64,000 nt of DNA from JAAYZB01 sp035379945 (lineage in GTDB: Bacteria > Bacillota_I > Bacilli_A > Izemoplasmatales > Hujiaoplasmataceae): positions 1 to 64,000 of the forward strand of contig DAOSWG010000001.1 of NCBI GenBank assembly GCA_035379945.1, written 5' to 3'. This document shows positions 26,707 to 35,304 of this stretch, one piece after another. Below the pieces are notes generated by a model, which was given only the letters and a program-made list of their open reading frames with translations, was not told where the DNA came from and did no database searches. A program made the translations under genes and the position numbers. Every line of letters begins with the position of its first letter. Position 1 is the first letter of the stretch.

Positions 26707-28653
26707 ATGAAAGAAACCCATGAATTCAAAACCGAGTCGAAGAGACTCTTGAACCTGATGATCAATTCAATCTATACGAACAAGGAAATTTTCCTGCGTG
26801 AGCTTATCTCGAACGCATCCGACGCTATCGATCGCTACCACCTTCTGAGCCTGACGGACGACAAGCTCGAGAAAACCAACGACTACGAGATCCATCTCGA
26901 CATAAACAAGAAACTTCGCCGGCTAGTCATCACCGACAACGGCGTCGGTATGACCAGGCAGGAGTTAGAAGACAATCTGGGTACGATCGCCAAAAGCGGC
27001 ACTTTGGAATTTTTGAAGGAAATGAAGGAAAAAGAAGAAAAAGACAAACAAACCGTTGGCGGTATCGATCTCATCGGCCAGTTCGGCGTCGGCTTCTATT
27101 CAGCTTTCATGGTGTCGAAAAAGGTCCAGGTGATAACCAAATCCCCGTTTGACGAGAAAGCCTGGAAATGGGTGTCTAGCGGCGAAGAGGACTATACGAT
27201 CGAAGAATGCGACAAAACGGAACGCGGCACCGAAATAACACTATTTATCCGCAAAAACGAAGACGGAGAAAACTACGATGAATTTCTCGAAGACTACAAT
27301 CTTCGTTCCCTTGTCAGAAAATATTCCGATTATGTCCGTTATCCGATAACGATGGAGAAAGAAACCAAAAAGCCGAAGCTTGACGAAAAAGGCGAAGAAA
27401 TCGAAGGTCAGTTCGACACCGTGATTGAAAACGAGACTCTTAATTCCATGACACCGATCTGGAACAAGAACAAATCGGAAGTCAAAGATGAGGAACTCCA
27501 GGAATTTTACAAATCGACCTATTTCGATTATTCGGACTATCTTATCAATATCTGGACAAACGTCGAGGGAGCCCTGACCTACAAAGCGATGGTCTTCATC
27601 CCTTCCAAAGCGCCCTACAACCTCTATTCGGAAAAATACGAAAAAGGCCTTCAACTCTATGCCAAAGGCGTTTTCGTGATGGACAAGTGCAAGGAACTCG
27701 TCCCCGATTACCTGCGTTTCATCAAAGGACTCGTCGTCAGCCCGGATTTTTCCCTGAACATTTCCAGGGAGATCCTCCAACATAACCGCCAGCTTGCCAA
27801 GATCAGCCAAAACCTGGAAAAAAAGGTTTTGTCCGAACTGGAAAAGACCCTGAAAAACGACCGGGAGAAATATGAAAAGTTCTGGAAGGAATTCGGAGTT
27901 AACATCAAATACGGCATTTATGACAACTTTGGCGAAAAGAAAGACATGCTCAAGGATCTTATCTTGTTTGAAAGCGTGAAAAGCGATAAGCTTTTGACCT
28001 TGAAAGAATACTTAGAAGCGATGCCTAAGGACCAAAAAGAAATTTACTACGCTTCGGCGCCAAACCGCGAGGCCGTCAAAGTGTCTCCACAAATGGACAT
28101 TCTCAAGAAGAAAGACTACGACGTGCTGGTCCTAAAGGACGATGTCGACGAATTCATGATCCAGATTCTCCGCGAATACGAAAAACTGGAATTCAAATCG
28201 ATCAACCAGGGAGACCTCAACATCTTAGACGACAAGGAAAAAGAGGATCTCAAAAGTTTGGAAAGCGAAAACAAAGATCTCTTGGAAAGCCTAAAAGACA
28301 TCCTTGGAAACGAAGTCAAGGACGTCAGACTGTCGACAAGACTTTCGGAGTCTCCTGTATGCCTCGTATCCGGCGAAGGCCTCTCTTTCGAGATGGAAAA
28401 GGTCATCAACCAGATGCCAGGCGAAAAAGACGTCAAAGCCGAAAAAATCCTGGAAATCAATCCGAAACATGAACTTTTCCAGGCGATCGAAAAAGTGTAT
28501 GCCGCCAACAATGACCTCTTGGAGGATTATGCCTGGGTTCTTTACAACCAGGCGCTCTTGATCGAAGGGCTTCCCGTCAAGGATCCGGTGTCGTTTTCCG
28601 ACAAGATGGTCCGCCTGATGGTTTACGCGGCCACGGGCAAAAAAGATGAATAA
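26707..28653 (+). CDS. htpG: Molecular chaperone HtpG (Hsp90)
   Basis: ATP-dependent chaperone of 648 residues, full length. AGGAGG at 26694-26699 selects the ATG at 26707. The GHKL ATPase domain shows the N-box FLRELISNASDA, the DNGVGM motif and the GQFGVGFYS lid motif. The middle domain has the catalytic-arginine region (SREILQHNRQL), and the C-terminal dimerisation domain ends at KKDE. A CIRCE operator covers the promoter, so expression should rise on heat or protein-folding stress when HrcA is inactive. In Bacillus subtilis htpG is not under HrcA, so this is a different wiring. An unknown gene overlaps its last eight bases. Confidence 0.97.
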   Translation: MKETHEFKTESKRLLNLMINSIYTNKEIFLRELISNASDAIDRYHLLSLTDDKLEKTNDYEIHLDINKKLRRLVITDNGVGMTRQELEDNLGTIAKSGTLEFLKEMKEKEEKDKQTVGGIDLIGQFGVGFYSAFMVSKKVQVITKSPFDEKAWKWVSSGEEDYTIEECDKTERGTEITLFIRKNEDGENYDEFLEDYNLRSLVRKYSDYVRYPITMEKETKKPKLDEKGEEIEGQFDTVIENETLNSMTPIWNKNKSEVKDEELQEFYKSTYFDYSDYLINIWTNVEGALTYKAMVFIPSKAPYNLYSEKYEKGLQLYAKGVFVMDKCKELVPDYLRFIKGLVVSPDFSLNISREILQHNRQLAKISQNLEKKVLSELEKTLKNDREKYEKFWKEFGVNIKYGIYDNFGEKKDMLKDLILFESVKSDKLLTLKEYLEAMPKDQKEIYYASAPNREAVKVSPQMDILKKKDYDVLVLKDDVDEFMIQILREYEKLEFKSINQGDLNILDDKEKEDLKSLESENKDLLESLKDILGNEVKDVRLSTRLSESPVCLVSGEGLSFEMEKVINQMPGEKDVKAEKILEINPKHELFQAIEKVYAANNDLLEDYAWVLYNQALLIEGLPVKDPVSFSDKMVRLMVYAATGKKDE

Positions 28654-29083
28654 ACTATTCAGGCAGTTGAAAAAAGGTCTGAAGAATACTTTCAGGGGAT
28701 TCAAGACCAAAATAAAAACCGACGGAGACCGTTATGGCGAAGATTTGAAAATCGCCGTCTTTGCTCCCGGCGGTAGGAACAACGCCTGTTTCCGTTTCCG
28801 CCATGACCAAGCGTCCAACAATCTGGCCGGGTTCATGGACATAGTCGAATGGGATGGCCGCAAGGAGACAAGCCGACGCAGTTATTCGTTTTCCGACGTC
28901 ACGCGGATGGAAAATATCCCCGGATTTTCCGAAGAGGAAATCAATCTACTGAAAACCGCATTTCTCTATACCCGCGAAAACGATAAAATCGTCACAGTCA
29001 TCGACCCGCAAATCCAGGCTCAAATATACATAGAAGCCATCGGCCAGGCATTTCCCGACATCATGAGGGAAATCATCGGATAG
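28646..29083 (+). CDS. Conserved-looking protein of unknown function, co-transcribed with htpG
   Basis: Protein of 145 residues not recognised by me. The first 28 residues are strongly basic (MNKLFRQLKKGLKNTFRGFK), which suggests binding to membrane phospholipid or nucleic acid. The rest is a mixed alpha/beta sequence with EDLKIAVFAPGG at its start and an acidic helical end; there is no signal peptide or membrane helix. Its ATG lies inside the last codons of htpG (overlap 28646-28653), so translation is probably coupled and expression heat-responsive. A bidirectional terminator follows at once. A role linked to protein folding stress is only suggested by position. Confidence 0.7.
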   Translation: MNKLFRQLKKGLKNTFRGFKTKIKTDGDRYGEDLKIAVFAPGGRNNACFRFRHDQASNNLAGFMDIVEWDGRKETSRRSYSFSDVTRMENIPGFSEEEINLLKTAFLYTRENDKIVTVIDPQIQAQIYIEAIGQAFPDIMREIIG

Positions 29084-29086
29084 AAA

Positions 29087-29113
29087 CAAAAAAGGGACAG
29101 CGTCCCTTTTTTT
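29087..29113. terminator. Bidirectional intrinsic terminator
   Basis: AAAAAGGGAC, loop AGC, GTCCCTTTTTTT. It lies between the htpG operon and the convergent recU gene. Confidence 0.92.
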
Positions 29114-29683
29114 CTAGAAGTATACTTTATCGACAACGGAAAGATAATCGAGTCTTTTCACATAAGCTTCCTTCAGCTCATGCCCATACATTTCGAACTC
29201 ATCGAGCGAAATCGATTTTTGCCCGTCTTTCGATCTTTCATAGAACTCGCTGACATATTTGCTATCGAGGAGAAAAGACCTTCCGAGAAGCGAGAAATGG
29301 ACGATGATGAAACTGATTCCCCCGTGCCTTTGCACGTTATCCAGATGCGTGATCTGGTGAATGTGGATATTCTTCAGGGGGAAAGAGGTTTTCGATCTCG
29401 TTTCCTTCGCTTCGAAGTCGATGTATTTCGCCTTGTATATCCCGTTGTAGTCGGTAGTGGAAGGCACTTTGTAATACGCCTCGGATATCCGGGCGGCGCT
29501 TCGTTTTTCATAATCGACTTTGACAACCTGGATCGGTATCGGTTTCTTGTAGATATAGGCGATGTCGTTGTCGATATAATACTGATTGGTGTCGTTGATG
29601 GCTTTTTCCAGGTCCATCCCCCGGTTTGCCGTGGATGTTGCGACATGGGCGCCCGACTGCCTTTTGATCGGATAGTTCATCAT
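29114..29683 (-). CDS. recU: Holliday junction resolvase RecU
   Basis: Homodimeric nuclease of 189 residues that resolves four-way DNA junctions and modulates RecA in Gram-positive bacteria, in place of RuvC. The family blocks are easy to read: ANRGMDLEKAINDTNQYY, then KKPIPIQVVKVDY, then PSTTDYNGIYKAKYIDFEAKE with the catalytic Asp and Glu residues, then KTSFPLKNI and GGISFIIVHFS. The length is normal. RuvA (37671) and RarA (31554) are also in this window, so the replication-repair set is well represented. Divergent from the RNase J gene. A very secure call. Confidence 0.97.
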   Translation of the reverse strand: MMNYPIKRQSGAHVATSTANRGMDLEKAINDTNQYYIDNDIAYIYKKPIPIQVVKVDYEKRSAARISEAYYKVPSTTDYNGIYKAKYIDFEAKETRSKTSFPLKNIHIHQITHLDNVQRHGGISFIIVHFSLLGRSFLLDSKYVSEFYERSKDGQKSISLDEFEMYGHELKEAYVKRLDYLSVVDKVYF

Positions 29684-29838
29684 ATCACCGCTTTTATTCT
29701 ACCACAGTTTTGAAAATCCGTTGACAAAACGGTTTGAAAAAAAACAAAATGAATCCATCCCGGACGGGATATGCAAAAATACTCCCAAAAAATGCGCGTA
29801 TCGGGTATAATATTATTTAACAAGGAAGGAATGATCAA

Positions 29839-31533
29839 ATGAGTCAGATCAGATTCTATGCCCTGGGCGGTCTCGGGGAAAACGGAAAGAACATGTATTG
29901 CGTCGAAGTGGATGGCAAGATCGTCGTCCTCGACGCCGGTCTGAAACACCCGACCGGCAACCTTTTGGGTGTCGATGCGATTGTTCCGGACATCTCATAT
30001 CTCGAAAGCCGATCGGACGATATCCTTGCCGTCATGCTGTCGCATGCCCACGACAAGAACATCGGCGCCTTGCCGATGCTTCTCAAAAGAATAAATGTTC
30101 CCGTCTACGGAACCGGATTCGCCATTGCCGTCGCGAAAGACCTTCTGACGGAAAATAGGATGGATCCGGCAAAGTATATCTTCAACATCATAGGCGAAAA
30201 CGACAGGATCGAGTTTCCCGGTTTTTCCGTCGAATTCTACGCCACCACTCATTCGGTGCCGGAATCGGCCGGAGTGGCCATCTTGACAGAAGACGGAGCG
30301 ATTGTCTATGCGACCGACTTCACGTTTGACCAAAACAGCGGTTCTTTCTACCAGACCGATTTCCAGAAACTGACCGCTTTCAACACCCATGGCGTCCTCG
30401 CCCTGCTTTCGGAATCATCGGGCGCCCTGTCGCTCGGGCATTCCTCGACCGATTATAATCTCACCATGCTGATAAGGGAAACCTTCCAGAGAGCAAAACA
30501 CCGGGTGATAGTCGCCATGTATTCCACCGAATTATCGAACATCCAGAAAGTCATCAACGAAGCTCTGGCGGCGGGAAAGAAACTGGCGATCATCGGACGC
30601 AAGGCCCAGAGACTGGTCGACATCGGGGAGAATCTAGGATATATCCAGATCCCCGCGGACAAACTTGTCAATCTGCGCTTTATAGACGACGAGAACCAGA
30701 ACGACTTCGACGACGTCGTCTTTCTCGTGACCGGCGAGAAACACGAACCTTTCTTCATGCTTCAAAGAATGGCCAAAGGTTTCGACCGGTTGATCCATCT
30801 GAAAAAGGACGATACCGTCCTGATGATGTCGTATCCGATAGTGGGAACCGAAAAAATCGCCGCCAAAACTTACGACACCCTGTTCAGGATGGAAGTCAAT
30901 CTAATCCGGCCGAACAAGAAGATCCTGCCATTCTTCCATGCATCAGCCGAGGACATCAAACTGCTTTACACATTGCTGAAGCCGAAATACATCGTGCCGA
31001 TCAACGGCGAATTCCGCCATCAGTTAGCCCAGCACGATCTTGCCATCGAATACGGATATTCCCACGAACAGATTGCCCTGGTCGACAACGGCGAGACCAT
31101 CACTTTCGAAAACGGGATTCTCATCAACCAGCACGACATGATCATGAACGGCTCTTTGCTGATAGACGGCAATTTCGAAACCGACATCAACGACGCCGTC
31201 TTGAAAGAAAGAGAACTTCTCGCCGACGACGGATTCCTGATGATCGTCGCCAATATCGATTCCCGGGAACGCGTCATGAAAAACGAACCGGAAATCGTCA
31301 GCCGCGGATTCATGCCCCTGAAACCGGCTGACGACACGTACAAACAGATCGTCGCCATTTACAAAGATGTCACAACCAAATCATTCCAGGAAGCCAATTT
31401 CGATTGGAAAGTGTACCGCGAACAATTCCGTTACGAAGTCCAGAAGTATCTGTACGGAGAATCCGGCCGCAAACCGGTTGTGATCCCGATGGTGATCGAT
31501 GTGTCGGAAGACAGACCCTGCAAAGAAATATAA
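29839..31533 (+). CDS. rnjB: RNase J2-like beta-CASP metallo-beta-lactamase protein with degenerate metal site
   Basis: Protein of 564 residues aligned along its length with RNases J (N-terminal LGGLGENGKNMY, VLDAGLKHPTG, VPDISYL; central beta-CASP domain; C-terminal LKPKYIVPINGEFR). RNases J degrade and mature mRNA. The metal motif HxHxDH reads His69-Ala-His71-Asp-Lys73-Asn74, so the Asp and last His are lost. The later HxSGH block is HASAEDI, and the PVHGEYR block has Asn in place of His. RNase J1 keeps all of these, while J2 paralogues are altered at the first motif. It is therefore most like J2, an accessory partner with little own activity. AAGGAAGGA precedes the ATG. The active J1 copy is not in this window. 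Confidence 0.88.
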   Translation: MSQIRFYALGGLGENGKNMYCVEVDGKIVVLDAGLKHPTGNLLGVDAIVPDISYLESRSDDILAVMLSHAHDKNIGALPMLLKRINVPVYGTGFAIAVAKDLLTENRMDPAKYIFNIIGENDRIEFPGFSVEFYATTHSVPESAGVAILTEDGAIVYATDFTFDQNSGSFYQTDFQKLTAFNTHGVLALLSESSGALSLGHSSTDYNLTMLIRETFQRAKHRVIVAMYSTELSNIQKVINEALAAGKKLAIIGRKAQRLVDIGENLGYIQIPADKLVNLRFIDDENQNDFDDVVFLVTGEKHEPFFMLQRMAKGFDRLIHLKKDDTVLMMSYPIVGTEKIAAKTYDTLFRMEVNLIRPNKKILPFFHASAEDIKLLYTLLKPKYIVPINGEFRHQLAQHDLAIEYGYSHEQIALVDNGETITFENGILINQHDMIMNGSLLIDGNFETDINDAVLKERELLADDGFLMIVANIDSRERVMKNEPEIVSRGFMPLKPADDTYKQIVAIYKDVTTKSFQEANFDWKVYREQFRYEVQKYLYGESGRKPVVIPMVIDVSEDRPCKEI

Positions 31534-31556
31534 AAGCGGATTTCTCCGCTTTTTTA
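31532..31556. terminator. Bidirectional intrinsic terminator
   Basis: AAAAGCGGA, loop TTTC, TCCGCTTTTTT between the convergent RNase J-like and rarA genes. Confidence 0.9.
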
Positions 31557-32789
31557 TTTGCCTTCGTCGATCGCTTTCCTGAGTTTCTCGTATTGTTCCT
31601 TGAAAGCTTTTTCCAGCTTGGTGTGATCCTGGGGAACATAGTATCTGGTTCCTTCCATCTCGGACGGAAGATATTGTTGCTTGACGATGTGGCCGGGATA
31701 ATCGTGAGCATATAGATAAGGCGACTTTTTGTCATAGGTGGGATTGTTGATGAGATGGCTCGGAACCTTGTAGGTCTTGCCTTCCTCGACATCGCTTATC
31801 GCTTTGTTGACAGCCAGATGCGCGCTGTTGGATTTCGGAGAAAGACACATTTCGATCGTAATTGCTCCGAGCCCGTTGATCGCTTCCGGAAAACCGATGT
31901 GTCTTGCAATATCGCACATGGCAGCTACCTTGGGTCCCATTCCGGGATTTGCGAGTCCGATATCTTCATATACTATGGCGCTTAATCTTCGAAGAAGCGA
32001 TTCCAGATCGCCTGCTACAATCAGCCTGGAAAGGTAATGCAAAGCAGCGTCGACGTCGCTTCCCCGGACTGATTTGTGGAAAGCGCTCAGAATATCGTAA
32101 TAGTTGTCGCCCATGTAATCCGCGGATACAGACGCTTTTCCGAGTACATCTTTGGCGAAAGTGATGTTGATTTCATTCTGTTTTTTTCCGGCTTGGATCA
32201 TAAGCATTTCCAACATATTGATAGCAGCTCTGATCTCGCCGTTCGCATAGATGGATATGAAACGGTACACATCGTCGTTTATCACGACTTCTTTTCCAAA
32301 AGAAGAAAGATCGATCTTGGTTATGTAATCGTATATTTCCGTTTCCGAAGGCCTTTCAAGCTTGAATATCGACACCCGGCTTCGGATTGCCGGATTGACG
32401 GATATATAGGGATTTTCCGTTGTCAGACCGACCATAACGATTTTGCCAGATTCGACATATGGCAAAAGATAGTCCTGTACATCCCGGTTCATCCGGTGGA
32501 TTTCGTCAACGACAAGAAGCGTGTTGGCGTATAGTTTTCCCGCTTCGACAATCTGTTTTAAAACCGATTTGGGATCGGAGGATGCGTTGAACTTGAAATG
32601 GTTCAACGGATAATGATCAGCAACCAATAATGCAATCGTTGTTTTTCCGACTCCGGTTGGACCATACAGGATGATTGAAACCATTTTGTCCTCATCCAGC
32701 ATCTTTTTTAAAACCCTGACGATTTTATCCTGTCCGACCACTTCGTCGAATGTTTTCGGACGTAATCTGCTGGCCAGCGGTTCGTACAT
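31554..32789 (-). CDS. rarA: Replication-associated recombination protein A (RarA/MgsA) AAA ATPase
   Basis: AAA+ ATPase of 411 residues related to clamp loaders, acting at stalled replication forks. The N-terminus MYEPLASRLRPKTFDEVVGQ is typical. Walker A is GPTGVGKT at 43-50, Walker B LLVVDEIHRM near 92-101, and sensor 1 and the arginine finger are in GLTTENPYISVNPAIRSR. The C-terminal tetramerisation domain has the conserved LIVAGDLESLLRRL and YKVPSHL blocks. Its -10 box (TATAAT, 32818-32823 on the minus strand) sits back to back with the nadA promoter. A secure call. Confidence 0.96.
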   Translation of the reverse strand: MYEPLASRLRPKTFDEVVGQDKIVRVLKKMLDEDKMVSIILYGPTGVGKTTIALLVADHYPLNHFKFNASSDPKSVLKQIVEAGKLYANTLLVVDEIHRMNRDVQDYLLPYVESGKIVMVGLTTENPYISVNPAIRSRVSIFKLERPSETEIYDYITKIDLSSFGKEVVINDDVYRFISIYANGEIRAAINMLEMLMIQAGKKQNEINITFAKDVLGKASVSADYMGDNYYDILSAFHKSVRGSDVDAALHYLSRLIVAGDLESLLRRLSAIVYEDIGLANPGMGPKVAAMCDIARHIGFPEAINGLGAITIEMCLSPKSNSAHLAVNKAISDVEEGKTYKVPSHLINNPTYDKKSPYLYAHDYPGHIVKQQYLPSEMEGTRYYVPQDHTKLEKAFKEQYEKLRKAIDEGK

Positions 32790-32831
32790 GTTTTCGCCCC
32801 CTTCCGTCTATAGACAAATTATATCACAAAC

Positions 32832-32860
32832 TTGTTAAAACGCCCAAAAAAGCATATAAT
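32832..32860 (+). promoter_or_regulatory. Promoter of the nadA-nadB operon
   Basis: TTGTTA at 32832-32837, spacer 17, TATAAT at 32855-32860. It overlaps the region of the divergent rarA promoter, so the two may influence each other. Confidence 0.75.
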
Positions 32861-32892
32861 ATTCATGATGGAAAACGAAGGGACGATGGGAC

Positions 32893-33789
32893 ATGCTAAA
32901 AGATGATATCCTGGTTTTGAAGAAAGAAAAAAACGCGGTGATCCTTGCCCATTTTTACGAGCGACCGGAAATTCAGGATGTTGCCGATTATGTCGGAGAT
33001 TCTCTTGCGCTTTCCCGGATAGCGGCTGATACTACGGCAGACATCATTGTTTTCTGCGGAGTGAATTTCATGGCGGAAACCGCCAAAATCCTTTCTCCCG
33101 ACAAGACAGTTCTGTTGCCGGTGAAAGAAGCCGGATGCCCACTTGCATTGACCATCAACGCCAACAAACTGCAAAAATACAAAGACGAACATCCAGATAC
33201 CGTCATCGTCTGTTATGTCAATTCTCCAGCCGAAGTCAAGGCTTTGTCCGACGTTTGCGTCACGAGCTCCAATGCCGAGAAAATAGTATCTTCCTTAAAA
33301 GGAAAGAAAATCCTTTATGTCCCTGATAAAAACATGGCTGGCTATCTAAAAGATAAACTCCAGATAGAACTCGATATCTGGCCCGGTTTCTGTCCGGCTC
33401 ATAACAGAATCTCTACGGATGATGTCATCAAGACCAAAAAAAGATGGCCTGATGCCAAAGTCCTGATTCATCCGGAAGCACCGCTTGAGGTTCTCAAGCT
33501 CGCCGACTATGTCGGTAGCACAAAAGGAATCCTCGATTATGCCAAATCATCGGACGCTACGGATTTCATCATCGGGACCGAAGAAGGGATCATCTATCCT
33601 TTGACAAAGGAAAATCCGGAGAAAAAATTCCACTTGTTGCCATACGGGTTGTATTGCCGCGACATGAAACTGACTCATATTGATGATGTGTATAACGCTC
33701 TCAAAACAAACAAACATGAGATCCAGATAGACGAAAGCATCCGAAAAGCCGCTAAAAAGGCACTTGACAAGATGCTGGAAATGAGCTGA
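32893..33789 (+). CDS. nadA: Quinolinate synthase A
   Basis: Iron-sulfur enzyme of 298 residues that condenses iminoaspartate with dihydroxyacetone phosphate to quinolinate, the second step of NAD synthesis from aspartate. The three cluster ligands are Cys82 (AGCPLA), Cys167 (GFCPAH) and Cys255 (YCRD), with spacing as in short NadA enzymes. Further blocks are ILAHFYERPEIQDVADYVGD and HPEAPLEVLKLADYVGST. The oxygen-sensitive cluster fits an anaerobic or microaerobic cell. nadB starts seven bases after the stop. nadC, which usually follows, is absent from the window. Confidence 0.97.
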   Translation: MLKDDILVLKKEKNAVILAHFYERPEIQDVADYVGDSLALSRIAADTTADIIVFCGVNFMAETAKILSPDKTVLLPVKEAGCPLALTINANKLQKYKDEHPDTVIVCYVNSPAEVKALSDVCVTSSNAEKIVSSLKGKKILYVPDKNMAGYLKDKLQIELDIWPGFCPAHNRISTDDVIKTKKRWPDAKVLIHPEAPLEVLKLADYVGSTKGILDYAKSSDATDFIIGTEEGIIYPLTKENPEKKFHLLPYGLYCRDMKLTHIDDVYNALKTNKHEIQIDESIRKAAKKALDKMLEMS

Positions 33790-33795
33790 TTCTTT

Positions 33796-35304
33796 ATGAA
33801 CAAAAAAGAAGCCGATGTACTAATCATAGGCACCGGACTCGCCGGTATCTATACCGCCCTCAACATCAACAGAGATCATAAAATCATGATACTTGCCAAA
33901 TCTTCTCTGGACAGTTCAAATTCGATGCTCGCCCAGGGAGGAATAGCTGCCGAACTGACAGACGATCCCATCAGACTGGATAGCCATTTTGAAGACACAT
34001 TGAAAGCCGGATCATATCTGAATGACAGAGAAGCGGTGGAATATCTCGTTAATCATGCCAAGGAAGCCATCGAATCATTGGTCGCTTTCGGCATTCATTT
34101 TGATAAAGACGATAACAATCATTATCTTTTGACAAGAGAAGGCGGTCATTCCCGCAATCGGATTCTCCATAGCGGCGGAGACATGTCTGGCTATTACACC
34201 ACCAAAGGCCTTTCGGACCTTTTGAAAGATTACACGAACATCACCGTCAAGGAACACACAATGGCGATCGATATCATTTTTAACGAAGAAAAAGAAGCGA
34301 TAGGCGTCAAAGTTTTGGAAAAAGGCGTCGGATCATATCCGATATTTGCCAAAGCCATTATCCTGGCTACCGGTGGAATCGGTTCAATCTACGGAGCCAC
34401 TACCAACGATCTTTCGGCTACCGGTGATGGCATCGGGATTGCTATAAGAGCCGGAGCCGAAGTGAAGAACATGGAATTTGTCCAGTTTCACCCGACTGCT
34501 CTTTATCAGGAGAACATTGAAAACAAACGCCGCTTTCTGATTTCGGAAGCCGTACGCGGAGAAGGAGCCACTCTTCTCAATATCCGTAAGGAACGCTTCA
34601 TGAACAAATACAGTCCCAAACTAAAGGAACTAGCCCCGAGGGATATAGTCTCCCAGGCTATCTATAGGGAAATGTATGATACATGGACCGATCATGTCTA
34701 TCTTGACACGAGAAATCTGGATCCGGAATTTCTCAAGAAACGTTTTCCCACTATTTACAGAACTTGCAAGGAAGCCGGATACACGCTAGGGGTAGATCTG
34801 ATCCCGGTGGCTCCTTGCGAGCATTTTCTTTGCGGCGGAATCAAAACAGATCTTCATGCCAGAACCACGATAAAAAACCTGTATGCCGTGGGAGAAACCG
34901 CTATGACCGGAGTTCATGGTGCGAACCGCCTGGCTTCCAATTCCCTGCTTGAATGTGTCGTCTTCGGAAAAACAGCGGCTGATATGATCAACAAAACAAT
35001 CGATTCAATCAAGATTGAATCTTATTTTGAAAGCGAAGAAATGCCGGCATACGATTACAATTACCGTCCGATCAGAAAGAAGATCAGCGACTACATGGAC
35101 GAACATGTGGGAATCGTCAGAACCAGCGACGGTTTGAAACTCGCGGAGAAGACTTTCGCATCGATCATGGAAAGCCTGTTGAAATCCGTAAACATGACGA
35201 GATACTACTACGAAACCCTGAACATGGTCACGACAGCCATCACGATCACGAGACAGGCGCTTATAAGAAAGGAAAGCATAGGATGTCACTTCCGGCTGGA
35301 TTAG
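33796..35304 (+). CDS. nadB: L-aspartate oxidase
   Basis: FAD enzyme of 502 residues oxidising aspartate to iminoaspartate for NadA; under anaerobic conditions fumarate can serve as acceptor. The dinucleotide-binding motif is DVLIIGTGLAGIYTA at 7-21. The family blocks SNSMLAQGGIAAE, REGGHSRNRILH, VQFHPTAL and TGVHGANRLASNSLLECVVFG are all present. A short C-terminal helical domain follows and the chain ends GCHFRLD. The gene lies seven bases after nadA and overlaps the next gene by 22 bases. The direct neighbour is a PHP phosphatase instead of nadC, a change from the usual nadABC order. Confidence 0.96.
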   Translation: MNKKEADVLIIGTGLAGIYTALNINRDHKIMILAKSSLDSSNSMLAQGGIAAELTDDPIRLDSHFEDTLKAGSYLNDREAVEYLVNHAKEAIESLVAFGIHFDKDDNNHYLLTREGGHSRNRILHSGGDMSGYYTTKGLSDLLKDYTNITVKEHTMAIDIIFNEEKEAIGVKVLEKGVGSYPIFAKAIILATGGIGSIYGATTNDLSATGDGIGIAIRAGAEVKNMEFVQFHPTALYQENIENKRRFLISEAVRGEGATLLNIRKERFMNKYSPKLKELAPRDIVSQAIYREMYDTWTDHVYLDTRNLDPEFLKKRFPTIYRTCKEAGYTLGVDLIPVAPCEHFLCGGIKTDLHARTTIKNLYAVGETAMTGVHGANRLASNSLLECVVFGKTAADMINKTIDSIKIESYFESEEMPAYDYNYRPIRKKISDYMDEHVGIVRTSDGLKLAEKTFASIMESLLKSVNMTRYYYETLNMVTTAITITRQALIRKESIGCHFRLD

